Positions 11,501-22,990 of a stretch of DNA of 64,000 nucleotides are shown piece after piece. Origin of the DNA: Micropterus salmoides. Lineage: Eukaryota > Chordata > Actinopteri > Centrarchiformes > Centrarchidae. Within the stretch, counting starts at the first letter, position 1. The number at the start of each line of letters is the position of its first letter. The translations under genes were made by a program, and so were the position numbers. The stretch is from positions 8,585,019-8,649,018 of the forward strand of contig NW_024041150.1 of assembly GCF_014851395.1 (NCBI RefSeq), written 5' to 3'. The notes below the pieces were generated by a model. The model saw nothing but the letters and a program-made list of their open reading frames with translations. It did no database searches and was not told where the DNA came from.

Positions 11501-13940
11501 AACAGAACATGCTCAGCAGCATTGCTCTTGTGTCCAATATTTTCTTCCGCTCGCGTTTAGTCACTTTTTGCCGCTCGGACAATTAAACACTCGTTACGCA
11601 CTTCTCGATTCCCTACAGGAGTTACGCTGCTCTTATAACATCACCTGTCACATAGAAGTTTTGTATAGTATAGAGTATAAAGTATAGAACAGGGGTTCTT
11701 AACCTTTCTGACAAAGCGCTTGAGGCTTGAGGCTATCTTTTGTTGTTTCATAGCGGTTGGCATCACCGCCACCTACTGGATTAAACAGTGCAAAATATTT
11801 ACAGCATCCACCCAAAGTGATTCCATTCACAACTATAGTCTGTCTAGTTATTTTAAGTTATTTTTTTTCGATTTTTGTGTCTGTAGCAGCATTCTCGTGA
11901 CACCCCAGTGAAAACATTCCACCATCAACATCATCCAGGAGATCAAGCTCTGGCTCTACAGTCATTCCACCATCAACATCATCCAGGAGATCAAGCTCTG
12001 GCTCTACAGTCATTCCACCATCAACGTCATCCAGGAGATCAAGCTCTGGCTCTACAGTCATTCCACCATCAACGTCATCCAGGAGATCAAGCTCTGGCTC
12101 TACAGTCATTCCACCATCAACATCATCCAGGAGATCAAGCTCTGGATCTACAGTCATTCCACCATCAACGTCATCCAGGAGATCAAGCTCTGGATCTACA
12201 GTCATTCCACCATCTACGTCATCCAGGAGATCAAGCTCTGGCTCTACAGTCATTCCACCATCTACGTCATCCAGGAGATCAAGCTCTGGCTCTACAGTCA
12301 TTCCACCATCAACGTCATCCAGGAGATCAAGCTCTGGCTCTACAGTCATTCCACCATCTACGTCATCCAGGAGATCAAGCTCTGGCTCTACAGTCATTCC
12401 ACCATCAACTTCATCCAGGAGATCAAGCTCTGGATCTACAGTCATTCCACCATCAACTTCATCCAGGAGATCAAGCTCTGGATCTACAGTCATTCCACCA
12501 TCAACTTCATCCAGGAGATCAAGCTCTGGATCTACAGTCATTCCACCATCAACGTCATCCAGGAGATCAAGCTCTGGCTCTACAGTCATTCCACCATCTA
12601 CGTCATCCAGGAGATCAAGCTCTGGCTCTACAGTCATTCCACCATCTACGTCATCCAGGAGATCAAGCTCTGGCTCTACAGTCATTCCACCATCAACTTC
12701 ATCCAGGAGATCAAGCTCTGGCTCTACAGTCATTCCACCATCTACGTCATCCAGGAGATCAAGCTCTGGCTCTACAGTCATTCCACCATCAACGTCATCC
12801 AGGAGATCAAGCTCTGGCTCTACAGTCATTCCACCATCAACGTCATCCAGGAGATCAAGCTCTGGCTCTACAGTCATTCCACCATCAACGTCATCCAGGA
12901 GATCAAGCTCTGGCTCTACAGTCATTCCACCATCAACGTCATCCAGGAGATCAAGCTCTGGCTCTACAGTCATTCCACCATCAACGTCATCCAGGAGATC
13001 AAGCTCTGGCTCTACAGTCATTCCACCATCAACTTCATCCAGGAGATCAAGCTCTGGCTCTACAGTCATTCCACCATCAACTTCATCCAGGAGATCAAGC
13101 TCTGGATCTACAGTCATTCCACCATCAACTTCATCCAGGAGATCAAGCTCTGGATCTACAGTCATTCCACCATCAACTTCATCCAGGAGATCAAGCTCTG
13201 GATCTACAGTCATTCCACCATCAACGTCATCCAGGAGATCAAGCTCTGGCTCTACAGTCATTCCACCATCTACGTCATCCAGGAGATCAAGCTCTGGCTC
13301 TCTGGCAAAAAAGGGTTCTTCAGGTCCTTATTATGTCTTAATTCCATTTTATAAATATTTGACCTTAAAGTGATAGTGTGGGTTCATACCCATATATCTA
13401 TACAAATGTAATAGATCCACCAAGTCTGAGCCATCAGCTCCTTCTCTTTTATGAGAGCTTCCCATTGGGTGTGTTCCTCTAAAATAAATTAAGTGGATCT
13501 GGACTAGCAAACAACACAAGAGCTTAACAATGAATCCTAAAGTAATGTGCATTCTTGCACAACCTTCAAAACATTTTTTCAGCTTTGGGTTTTTTCTTTA
13601 AGTCGTTGTTGTTGGCAGGTTTATATTCACTTAATTTAGTAGCAGAACGCTGCCACTTGTTCTTGCCACAGGGGCTGATGGGTCACACTTAAGGATTAAT
13701 TAAACTCGTACTTAACTGCAATGATAATTTGTATTGGAGAGATTTGTCCTAAAATCTGTCCTAAATTTTTTTTAAAAGCTTTTGTCGTGACCTTTACTCT
13801 GACTCTTACTTTTCTTGTAGTGCCCCAGCAAATTCAGGAGCCCGCATCAGAAACGCAGACCAGACCACCATCTCATAGAAGCCTGTCGCACCAAGAAGAA
13901 CAACGTAGAAGATCAATATCCCCTGTTAGGCAAGAAGAAA
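8572..13940 (+). CDS. multi-exon gene, uncharacterised teleost family
   Basis: Four exons with clean borders and mutually consistent phases can be read: 8572-8734, 8831-8934, 9506-9602 and 13821-13940. The first follows a TTTGTTTCAG acceptor and contains ATG at 8573. The last ends at GTAAGT. Exon 1 encodes MAWVRAVWQERKRQ, then EEGTVLHSWVDTEKMLLFWP. About 8680 the frame shifts by one, after which NECWRKFPLLKEKMRS continues to the donor. Exon 2 is acidic then basic (DFKECDNCDFTSS, EAKRRRKIRHLK). Exon 3 is acidic (LDDSGHSEVEFDEEDVQ). Exon 4 is Ser/Arg/Gln rich (RRRSISPVRQEE). I do not know its function; the Trp-rich start plus acidic and basic linkers resembles uncharacterised, possibly transposon-related fish proteins. 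The frameshift means it is either a pseudogene or carries a sequencing error. The 3' end is undefined. Confidence 0.5.
11858..13301 (-). CDS. candidate acidic-repeat exon, antisense in intron
   Basis: The minus strand reads the 48-bp array as a 16-residue acidic repeat, MTVEPELDLLDDVDGG, about 29 times, ending in a unique tail MFSLGCHENAATDTKIEKK and a stop at 11858. No upstream ATG outside the array is visible. Instead the frame opens right after CCCTTTTTTGCCAG (about 13302-13315 on the minus strand), a good splice acceptor, so this would be a 3' terminal exon of about 480 codons. All three variable sites are third codon positions in this frame, giving only silent changes or Asp/Glu exchange. 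On the plus strand the same sites are second positions and give Gln/Leu, His/Arg/Leu and Ala/Asp. That favours the minus strand as coding. No upstream exon was identified and no family is recognised, so a non-coding minisatellite remains possible. Confidence 0.35.
11902..13301. repeat. 48-bp minisatellite, about 29 copies
   Basis: A 48-bp unit (starting CATTCCACCATCAACATC) repeats about 29 times with no indel. Only three positions vary, at unit offsets 13, 16 and 40, all equal modulo 3. The array lies in the 4.2-kb intron between exons 9506-9602 and 13821-13940 of the plus-strand gene. Both strands are open throughout; the minus-strand frame is treated separately. Confidence 0.97.
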
Positions 13941-14729
13941 GTAAGTATATTATATTTAAAGAATACATAGTATAAATACATATATAAAGTAACAGCAGAA
14001 CAGAACCAAAGGCTTTCTGTTATCTGGCTTCACTAACACCAGTAATCATGATAAGTGGTCACACAAAGGTGGCGGTCAACTCTGTAGCCAAGCCAGGTTT
14101 GTCTCATGTAGCAATGAGCACATTAAAGATGAGGTGTTTGCTGATTTGACCAATCTCAAACAAGCCTGCTGGCAGCAGAGCGGCTTATTTTACTAACGAA
14201 CAGCAAACTATAATATAATATCACAGAAATATGAAGAATTTAAACACATAATGTATCGATACATCAACAAATGCTGTGACACAGTTTTGAAAAAGAAACA
14301 CAGGGAATTCCCAGATCCAGCTTTAAAACACGGTGGGCTGACATAACTTACAGGGAACAGTTGCTGTTGAGGGGTTGCTGGGGATGTTGCTGCTGCTGCT
14401 TTGGTTGCTGCTGATACTACTGGAGGTGATCTGTGACTAGAGATATTATAACAAACATAGAAGATATAGAAGCTGATGAAACAAATATGTGACCATGACG
14501 AGATGTAAAGATTGCTGACAGTATTTAGGACAGAGTCACTATGACTGATCTGCTGTAGCTGCAGCCGCTGCCAAGGCTGAAAATAAGAGGGAGACGCTCA
14601 CAGAGCTGCAGGGAGAGGAAATAAGATTCCAGGTTAACAAAAGTGTGGGAAATAATCTGGGAAGGAAACAGTACTGGGAGAAATGACTAGGTTAGCCAAG
14701 ACAGCAGTAAGAGAGACAAATCTATAGAC

Positions 14730-14731
<2 letters not shown>

Positions 14732-14790
<59 letters not shown>
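14732..14790. repeat. GT microsatellite
   Basis: Simple (GT)n with one TTTGT interruption near 14771. The flanking 13941-16050 contains no exon that could be recognised. Confidence 0.95.
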
Positions 14791-16054
14791 GGCAATATTG
14801 TGATAATGATTTTATATATTACATTGTGAATCTGAGATATATATTGGATTTTGATTGACTATATGTCTAATCATAAATCTAAAAATATGTGTGTTCTTTC
14901 TGTCGGCCCATAATAACCATGACAGAGCAGCATTTACCTTCACATTAACATTTCATACCTTTTTCTGAAATCTAATAGGACCATTTCTTCTTCAATGTCA
15001 GGAATATTATTTATTTTATATTGACACTGACATTATTACTGTATTTCCAGTTATTTAGTTCATATAATAGGTTTGCTATCTATTCAAATACTGTTCTGAT
15101 TTAAATGATCGTTTTAAGGGCTGATAAGTAATAAAACAGTTTTACCAAAGTTGTTATAATTATTTTAAGGCACACTACGTTTTTAATGAAGTTACTGTAA
15201 TAATCCTAGTTGAAGTGAAAGGTTTTTAGTCAAATTATATAAAAAATACCAGACCTCACGACGCCCGTGAAACTTTTCTCCCTCAAACAGCAAGAATGAA
15301 GTGAACAGAGCAACTTTTGTTTATCTGTGTGTAGAAGCAACGTTAGCTGTGGGCACAGTGTTAGTCGGCAGCTAAAGTTACTTCTACTGGCGACACGCAG
15401 CAATATGCAACTACTGTGCTGCTCTCTTTGCGTCTTTCTTGTAAAATACATCCAACAACCCACAACAAGCACGTTGAGGTAAACCCCTCTGACCGGCGGG
15501 ATCGCAGGAGTCCTGCAGGCAGAGCTGCTGAAAGGTCATCATGTGGGTCATTTTATTTACTGAGAAATTATTTTTACTAATACTTTGATTCGGCAGGCCT
15601 TCACAAAAGGACCTTTACACATTTAAAAATGAATTAATTAATGAAATCTGTCATTGACAAAGGGGCACTTTGGGCATCAAAGGGCAGGTGCTCAAGCACC
15701 CATAGCACCCCCCCTGCACGTGCATGCATACAATACATGATAATACACAAGACAACACATTACATGCGGTCACATGGTGGGATTTTTTGAGGTGACGTGA
15801 GGAAGAGAAATAAAGAGGTGGGGGGGGGTGCGAGTCAGATAATGAGTCTGTGTTTGTATGAGGCTTCAGACTGACTATGTTGTTAAAAAAAGTTCAGTTC
15901 ATTGGCCTTGTCCTAGAGGAGAGATAAACCAGTGCGCAGGAGAAGATACGAAGGCCAGCTGCAAGTTGTTTTCGCGCTCGGGTGGAGGAGGGAAGAGACA
16001 CTAAGACAATCATTTTTAATCCAATTTAGGTTGATTCGGTAACATTTATCCGGA

Positions 16055-16324
16055 TCAGTGTCCTTCAGTCGCTCTCATCCTCAGCGTCATACGTGCATCC
16101 AGTTCATGTAGTGATTTAGATATTTCTTCTAATGTCATTGTCAGACCTGTGGTTACTCTCAGCAGCTCACCAGACTGGACCCGATGGTGTCGATCCTCCT
16201 CTGCGCTTCCACAGACTGAGATGTTAGGAAACAGTTCACCGTTCTGATGTAAAACCTTCCACACGACCAAAGTAGACAGAAAATAGGAGCAAGCCAAGAT
16301 CAGAGGGGAGAGTAGGAAAAGCAC
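16055..16324 (-). pseudogene. short ORF of protein-like composition, unrecognised
   Basis: An 89-codon frame with a hydrophobic start and a helical C-terminus (LEEISKSLHELDARMTLRM, then RATEGH and stop). Amino-acid composition is more protein-like than the surrounding frames, but there is no recognised domain, no splice evidence and no neighbouring exon on this strand. It could be a fragment of a decayed mobile element or chance. Confidence 0.2.
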
Positions 16325-16419
16325 GACTGCTCTCTACAGTAGCAGGAAGAGAACAATGTCAGGTGTTCAGGTGTTACAAACTTTTCACTAAGCTGATCCT
16401 CCTTTCTGTGTTATCAGGT

Positions 16420-16690
16420 GCAGCAAGGTGTACAACAAAGTCCAGGAAGTGGAGCTTGTACTCACTGAAGGTGGAGAAGGACTACAGTTACATCGCAGAC
16501 CTCCAGAGTGCCATCCTCCTCCTCCTCCTCCTCCTCCTCCTCCTCCTCCTCCTCTGACGGTTGTCCACTACTGAGGAGATGCCTAGAAGCAGAACCAGGA
16601 GAACCCGATGATCCCCGTCAACATGGGGTTCAGTCAGGTGTTCCTGCCCCAACTGTGTTGCTAGATACAGAAAAATGTACAACAAAAAGT
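16420..16690 (+). pseudogene. possible downstream exon with CCT repeat
   Basis: After a TGTTATCAG acceptor (ending about 16419) the frame CSKVYNKVQEVELVLTEGG continues into a poly-proline run encoded by (CCT)n at 16509-16555, then stops. In a second frame, sequence after the CCT run reads plausibly as protein (LEAEPGEPDDPRQHGVQSG). An indel in the CCT microsatellite could have moved the frame. Phase does not match the 13821-13940 exon in the best-looking frame, so membership in that gene is unproven. Confidence 0.25.
16509..16555. repeat. CCT trinucleotide microsatellite
   Basis: About 15 copies of CCT. Length variation here would change the reading frame of any transcript crossing it. Confidence 0.95.
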
Positions 16691-16699
16691 AACATGGTT

Positions 16700-18643
16700 G
16701 GACCTTGTCTCTTCCTGTATATTCTTATTTTTAATGATTTTATTAATGAAGTATCTATTTGTGATAAAGGTTGTAGTTTTAGTAGTATTTAATAACAAGA
16801 AACAAGTGTTATAGCACATTTGGATGTTATTATAGGAGACATAGACATAAATGTAGTTGCTTGATTGTTTATGCTGCAGGTGTAAAGAAAAGGCATTTAT
16901 CATTTTCAATGTTTTATTTCAAAAAGAATGAAAATATCCAGAACAGGCAAAAATATATTTGTATTTTCTCTACCCTCCTGGGAATAAAACAAAAACAAAG
17001 TACAGGTATTCATCCACACAGTGGAGGGGATTATTTGTGTCAGTTGGTGACATTACATCTTCCACCCTGCTAGGATTAAACTCTGTATTGTCCTGGTGGA
17101 TCAACAGTTGCATATCTTCCAGAAACAGCAACTCAGTATCACGACTCTGTGACCAAGTGCTCCACACTGCCACACTACAAACTGTCTGTCTGCTGCCTGA
17201 CTGAACTGTCTGTTACTCTGTCCTGAGATCAGCCTTGTGTGGTGCATGGAAACACTGTAGTCTGGATGTTGTCCACAGTCCTCAGATTCTGGCCTGGTAA
17301 GGAATATATAGTTGTTAGAACCCTAAATAGGAAAGATTGGTGTAATTGGAAAGAACATTCATCAACATGATCAGATATTTTACTGAACAGGGGCTTGTTG
17401 TTCTCTAACAGGACTTCTGTGTCCACATTACACAGCAGGTCAATGTACATGACTCAGATGAACCGATGGCTGAAGCAGAGCTGCAGTTAGTTGTTGTAGT
17501 CAGTAAACGATAATAAAAAAGTAATAACAATAGTGATGGATTACATTTATTTTGACACCCAAAGGGCTTCGGGGGAAACACCAGAGAAACTCTGAGACAA
17601 GCACACTGGGAAATAATGTACTAATATTATAATATTAACACCAATTAACACCAAGGGCAGTGCTGAGGGTGCAACTGGGTGCACACTTGACAAAGAGTTT
17701 GTCACAGCCAGCCGTGTTTTTCGTCACTTCCGGCGCCACCGTGCACCTGGAACGCTTTGAGGCAGGAAGTCAAAGATTTCAACTCAGACATTTCACAGTT
17801 CCGAGCAGTCTGGAACGAGGCATTAGCACAGCTTCCTGTTGCTAACAGTTAGCAAACCAGCTTGGTACAAAGTTAGTCTTTTAAAACCTGTCCAATAATA
17901 ACATGCTAGCTTGACAGTGAGTACTAACACCCGGGTTAGTTGTTTATTTTCATGATAAAGTTTGATGTGAGCAGCTGCACTGCGCTCCTCTCCGCTCGTC
18001 ACACTCTGCTCGTCCTCCAGCGGTGTCGGCAGCGCGCGTTCACGTGTTTTGGGGGCGTGGCTTTGGAAGGAGCCCATAAGGGAGGGGGTGGGAGTTTCTC
18101 TGTCTGATCTGTTGTGACTGTCCCTGTCACACTTTATCATTTCTTATCTAAAAAAGTCTGAAAGCTTTAAGAGCTGTGAGGAAACCTCATTTGGTCAGAA
18201 AGTGCAGGATGCCTCCCTGGTAACAGCAGGTTGGGCTTTATGTTCATATAGACAACAGAGATTTGTCAACCAGCAGAGATTTTGTTGAACCTTCATTTGT
18301 CAGCTTTTAATTCACTGAGTTGCTCAAAGACAAACATTCACAGTTTGGTCTACAAACTGATTTTTATTGGATTTCCAGAAAATGTACAATTTCATAGAAA
18401 CTGACATAAACTGTGGTTTAAGATTTTCTCCAGATTACCAAAAACACAACAGCTGCTGCAAAACAGCTGCTCTGAATCCCATCCTAAACAGCAGCATGCC
18501 TACCACTAAAACAGCAGAAATTACACTTAAAAAGTACAAAGTGCTAAAGACGTGTTGAGATGCTCTCCCTGTGTTAAACATCCAAACAACAGTCCAAATA
18601 AAGATTTAGGAAGAAGACAGCGAGGCGGCTAGAATGAGCTCAG
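16700..18643. other. no gene recognised
   Basis: Mixed sequence with short interrupted frames. A locally CpG-rich patch at about 17990-18060 contains a CACGTG E-box and GGGGCGTGG, which could be promoter-like, but no adjacent first exon was found. Otherwise nothing identified. Confidence 0.4.
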
Positions 18644-19023
18644 TTCATCTAAAATAATATCTGCTTTGCTTCTGGGATTAAAGGAGAAAATGACAGACAT
18701 CAACTTCCAGCTCCAAACTAATAAAACACATTTTATTTCCATGTGTTGAAGCCATCACAGCGAACCAGAGCAAGTTGACCAAAACATTTCCCAGCAGCCA
18801 CTTCTCCCACAGCAGAGTCCAAACAGTGCTTCCTGTTCTCTACAGTTAGGTGTCTTATTGGAAATGGTCTCAGTAGATGACAGGATCTGTCTCGTCTCTA
18901 TCCTTTCTATTGGCCTCCATTTCTCCTCCTGTTTCCTCCCCTTTCTCTCTCTCCCTCTTTCTCTGCCTACATGAAGCTGACTGTGGAAATGTTGTCATCA
19001 TTCATACTGATGGACAGCTGATA

Positions 19024-20622
19024 TCATTGCTGTCCATTCTGCAGCAACACAGAGGCCAAAAGCTTGTCTATGAACCCTTTCCTCATGAAGACATACAGGA
19101 ACAAGTCTGCAAGAGGACTCAACCTCAGGAAGATGAGAGACAGGAAGTAGAGGGTCGGTGATGGTTTTCTACCAGGTAATAAATGATGCTGGGCAGGAAC
19201 AGCAGAGTGTAATAAGCAGCACCAGAACCAAAATTCCCACAATTCGTCGTTTTTCATCAGAGGGGACCGAGATGGAAGCAGACAGGGCTTTGAGGGTCCC
19301 AACCAGGAAGAATATTAACAGAGGGAAGGGAGGAGGAGGAGGAGGCAGCGAGTGTGTATCTGACATAAGTGAAATAGAAACAGACGGCAGAGACAGGAGA
19401 AAGGACCCAGACCAGGACACAGACCACCACAGAGGTCTTGATGGTCGTCTGCAGCGGTACCACAGTGGGTGGGCGATGACCAAATACCTGTAATACAAGA
19501 TGGACACAAAGTCTTTGAGGAGCTTCAGAGTTATAAACTAATATAATGTTCAGACACAGAAGGAGCTCCACACATACTGGATAGACAGATAGATACCTTT
19601 CCAGGGAGATGCAGACCATGAAGAAAACACTGGCAATCAGAGCAGAGAGGTAAATAACTGAGAAGATTATCTTTATATCCAAACCACATTTGGTGCCACC
19701 TGAACGATCATGCAGCAGAACTGAAGGATGTCAGTAATGAGAGGTTGATGACGTAGATGGGAGCAACATGTTCACTTCTCACCTGCAGGAAACATTGGTA
19801 AAAGTCAAGAAGCAGTTGGAAACATGTTGTGAAGTCCACCTCCTCCCAAATCTGTCATCTTGCTCTGCCCAGCAGCTGCAGTCAGAGCCATTTCTGACTT
19901 TTTCATCCAACAGAAATCTCAGATATGACCCACTGGCCAATCAGTGCAGCAACAAGACTAAGGGCCAGATTTCCTGCAGCTTCTGCAGCAGTTTTTCAGC
20001 CACAGATATGAAGCGTTCTGGCTCAACACATGCGCTGGATTTATCAGACAGACGCACCAGACTGGAGTCGCAGTTTGAGGCTCATGTTTGTGTTTGCAAG
20101 GTGAGCCTCTCTCCTCCTTGAATCAGCATTTCAGGGAGGATCGCACAAATAAGAACTGGAGGCAAAGAACTTGATAGAGTCATTAAGCTCAACAGTTTAA
20201 GAGAAGGCTGGAATGGAGCCACACATGGAAACTGCATGTGTTTAGGGTCCAGTCAGCTTCATGGACATTGAATTCTGGAGTCAATTATTCCTGTCAGGTT
20301 AAAGATCATTCCAAGCCTTTGTCCCAGCCCCCTGACACCTAGCCCCCAAACCAGATCCAGATCCTTTACAGACAGACAGACTGTAGCAGACACACACCAC
20401 ACAGACAGGAAATAATAACTCTCAGTCAGAATGTACATACCATAGAATAAAGAGATAGATGGCCACCAGGGTCAGAGGAAGGCCGACAGCAACGATTATG
20501 TATACCACCACTTCAATATAGTTGTCAGAGGTTATGTTGCTGTTTTTCTGGTAGTCAGTGGTGGTGTTGCTGTAATCGTAGCTTTGGTTCTGTGAGCTGC
20601 TGTTAATGTAGAGACCTTCCAT
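19024..20622 (-). pseudogene. rhodopsin-like GPCR, indel-damaged copy
   Basis: Mirror of the receptor at 46203-47767. Exon 1 spans 20622-20441, exon 2 19782-19597 and exon 3 19487-19024, with the same GT/AG sites. Single-base losses break the frame in exon 1 near 20453, in exon 2 near 19742 and 19683, and in exon 3 at the second intracellular loop, at the CTC-rich tract near 19335 and near 19213 (LLIYT region). The C-terminal tail after MRKG continues here as FIDKLLASV, whereas the other copy stops, so each copy has errors the other lacks. Nearly all changes are indels, which fits low-quality consensus at a contig end better than an ageing pseudogene. Confidence 0.8.
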
Positions 20623-21299
20623 TCTTCAGAGTGAAACCTGTTTTTGAGAGATCAGGTTATTACACTGACTGTAACCCTCTTCGTTCAGAACTCTCTCCTC
20701 CTGAGACTTTTCTTCAACAATCAGAAAACACAAAACTCTTCTGCATCTCAGCTGAAAAACGTCTCTATAAATACCTCTGAGAGGATTAATGTTGGCTCAG
20801 AACAATACACAGAATATAGTAAATTAAGAAGAAGAATGTGTAAGCATGTTCTAGATATCTGGACTCCAGCAGTATACCTTTCTATTTTATAGATTTCATA
20901 CTTCATTGTTAATGCTCTCTCTCATTTCATCATTTAGTTGAACTGGTTTAACTAACTGGTTTAAGCTCAGTATTCTGTCCACCTCCAGCCCAAAGCTGTT
21001 TAATTCGCTCTACATAGAAGAAAAAAGGAATCTGACTAAATGTACCTGTAAAAGCTGCCAGACCCCCTGAATGAGTTCCTCCACCAGATGTTTTGTCCTC
21101 TGCAGCCAAAGTTCAAATATGTCCAGTGACAACATGCAGCAGGGTGACGATGATCTACAGCTGCTCTTCTGAGACAAAGGAGTGGCAGGAATATGGAATG
21201 ATGCTTCACACAAATAGACACATAGAGAAGGTTGGCAGGACAAAGAACCGTCACACGCCAACATTTATTTGACTAAGAAATGTGCAGTGACCCCTCACG

Positions 21300-21492
21300 C
21301 TAACTGGCCACAGGGAGGTGATGGCGCACACGCCTTTGCTGTGAGACCGGGGTTCAATTCCCCACTGGACACGTCCTCCACTGTGTCCCTGAGCGAGACA
21401 CTTAACCCTCGTTGCTCCAGAGGCGTGCGATCTCTGTCAGATACAGCAGCTGTAGTCTCTTTGGATAAACGTCAGCTGAATGAATAAATGTG
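21300..21492 (+). repeat. tRNA-derived SINE (left copy)
   Basis: Pol III B-box GGGGTTCAATTCCCC near 21349, a body typical of fish tRNA-related SINEs (CTGAGCGAGACACTTAACCC, GTTGCTCCAG) and a tail GGATAAACGTCAGCTGAATG ending in AATAAATG. The mirror copy is at 45312-45505. Confidence 0.75.
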
Positions 21493-22437
21493 AAGCTGTC
21501 ACACCTGTTGATGTTTTCTTCTGCTCTAAAGGATTTAAAATGTATCTTAATAATGATGCTGGTTACGTTTCATAAACAGCTCCCTGCTGACACAGAAGCG
21601 TGTTCTTTAGTGCTGATGAGAGGTGATTACTGCAGCCGCTTAATCAAGACTTCAGATCGAGATTGAGGTACAGGAGCTTTGTTCTGGGACGCTGTCTTCT
21701 GGCCCTTTGGGGCGGAGGTATCTTCATTCACAGAATCTGCTCATTTACACATGAAGGTGAATCAGGAGAAACTGCAGGCCGACACATTCACTGCGTCTAA
21801 CAACACAAACACACAGCAGGTGAAACGTCACCATGTTTCAGCAGCGACTGAGAAACACGCAGACCTCCGTCCAGACCGGGAGACTTCAGACGGGTTTGAG
21901 ACCCAACATGGCGTTGAGCACAGGTGAGGCTGGGCTACCTGTGGGTCAAAGGTCAGGCTAGTTCCAGAAGTCAGGTGGTGACTGAGTGAATCTGTGAACG
22001 TGTTAGTATCAAGGAAAGAAGGAAAGGAGCAGGTCTCTCAGTGTCTATCAGAAACTGTTACCTCACTGCCACACAGCAGACGCAGGCAGATGGACGCAGC
22101 TGGCTTGGTGTTGGACAGTTTGTGGTTATTGTGTCCACGCGTTCAGCAGCAGCACTCTGTGGGTGGCTGATGGCAGCTGGACTAGTTCACTTATCAGAGG
22201 AAAAACTTCAACCATTTACTGAACACATCAACAACAACAACCGGATTTCAGTTTAGACCGTCCTGGGAGAAGTTGGAGAACCCCTTTGGAAACCCAGTCT
22301 CTCTGTCCCACCATCCCCCTTTAGCTTAATAAGGAAGGGTTCTTTGGTAGGAAAGGGCTTGACATCAGGGCCCTGCCATACTTTACCTGAGACTTTCAGT
22401 ACCAGGATCTACGTTTGAAGGAACTAAGAGGAAGTGG

Positions 22438-22937
22438 NNNNNNNNNNNNNNNNNNNNNNNNNNNNNNNNNNNNNNNNNNNNNNNNNNNNNNNNNNNNNNN
22501 NNNNNNNNNNNNNNNNNNNNNNNNNNNNNNNNNNNNNNNNNNNNNNNNNNNNNNNNNNNNNNNNNNNNNNNNNNNNNNNNNNNNNNNNNNNNNNNNNNNN
22601 NNNNNNNNNNNNNNNNNNNNNNNNNNNNNNNNNNNNNNNNNNNNNNNNNNNNNNNNNNNNNNNNNNNNNNNNNNNNNNNNNNNNNNNNNNNNNNNNNNNN
22701 NNNNNNNNNNNNNNNNNNNNNNNNNNNNNNNNNNNNNNNNNNNNNNNNNNNNNNNNNNNNNNNNNNNNNNNNNNNNNNNNNNNNNNNNNNNNNNNNNNNN
22801 NNNNNNNNNNNNNNNNNNNNNNNNNNNNNNNNNNNNNNNNNNNNNNNNNNNNNNNNNNNNNNNNNNNNNNNNNNNNNNNNNNNNNNNNNNNNNNNNNNNN
22901 NNNNNNNNNNNNNNNNNNNNNNNNNNNNNNNNNNNNN
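22438..22937. other. assembly gap, 500 N
   Basis: Exactly 500 unknown bases, the same length as the gap at 48191-48690, hence a fixed-size scaffolding placeholder and not a measured distance. Confidence 0.99.
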
Positions 22938-22990
22938 CCTCTACACACACACAGCTCCTGCTCTGTGCTCCTCCTCTACACACACTGCGG
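22938..22990 (-). repeat. minisatellite fragment at contig edge
   Basis: Reverse complement of the insert found in the repeat at 1-200 (CTCCTGCTCTGTGCTCCTCC flanked by CTACACAC). The second contig therefore begins inside a copy of the minisatellite family that opens the window. Confidence 0.85.

Larger units (their letters stand above)
18644..22437. repeat. left copy of 3.8-kb inverted duplicate
   Basis: This segment is the reverse complement of 44364-48190. It begins at TTCATCTAAAA (18644), the mirror of the final bases of the second contig, and ends at GAAGTGG (22437), the last bases before the first N gap. Differences between copies are mostly one- or two-base indels, with this copy usually lacking the base. 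It contains a GPCR copy and a SINE. It is best explained as an unmerged overlap between contig ends. Confidence 0.93.

Noticed and set aside
11908..13341. Plus-strand 477-codon frame with SFHHQHHPGDQALALQ repeats
   Set aside because: Variants change His to Arg or Leu, Gln to Leu and Ala to Asp, all second codon positions; the minus frame explains the pattern better, and the array lies in an intron of the plus-strand gene.
21300..21492. A tRNA gene
   Set aside because: There is a B-box but no cloverleaf; the body and tail are those of a SINE.
18644..22437. A true inverted segmental duplication of the GPCR locus
   Set aside because: Both copies end exactly at contig ends and differ mainly by small indels, which points to an unmerged assembly overlap.
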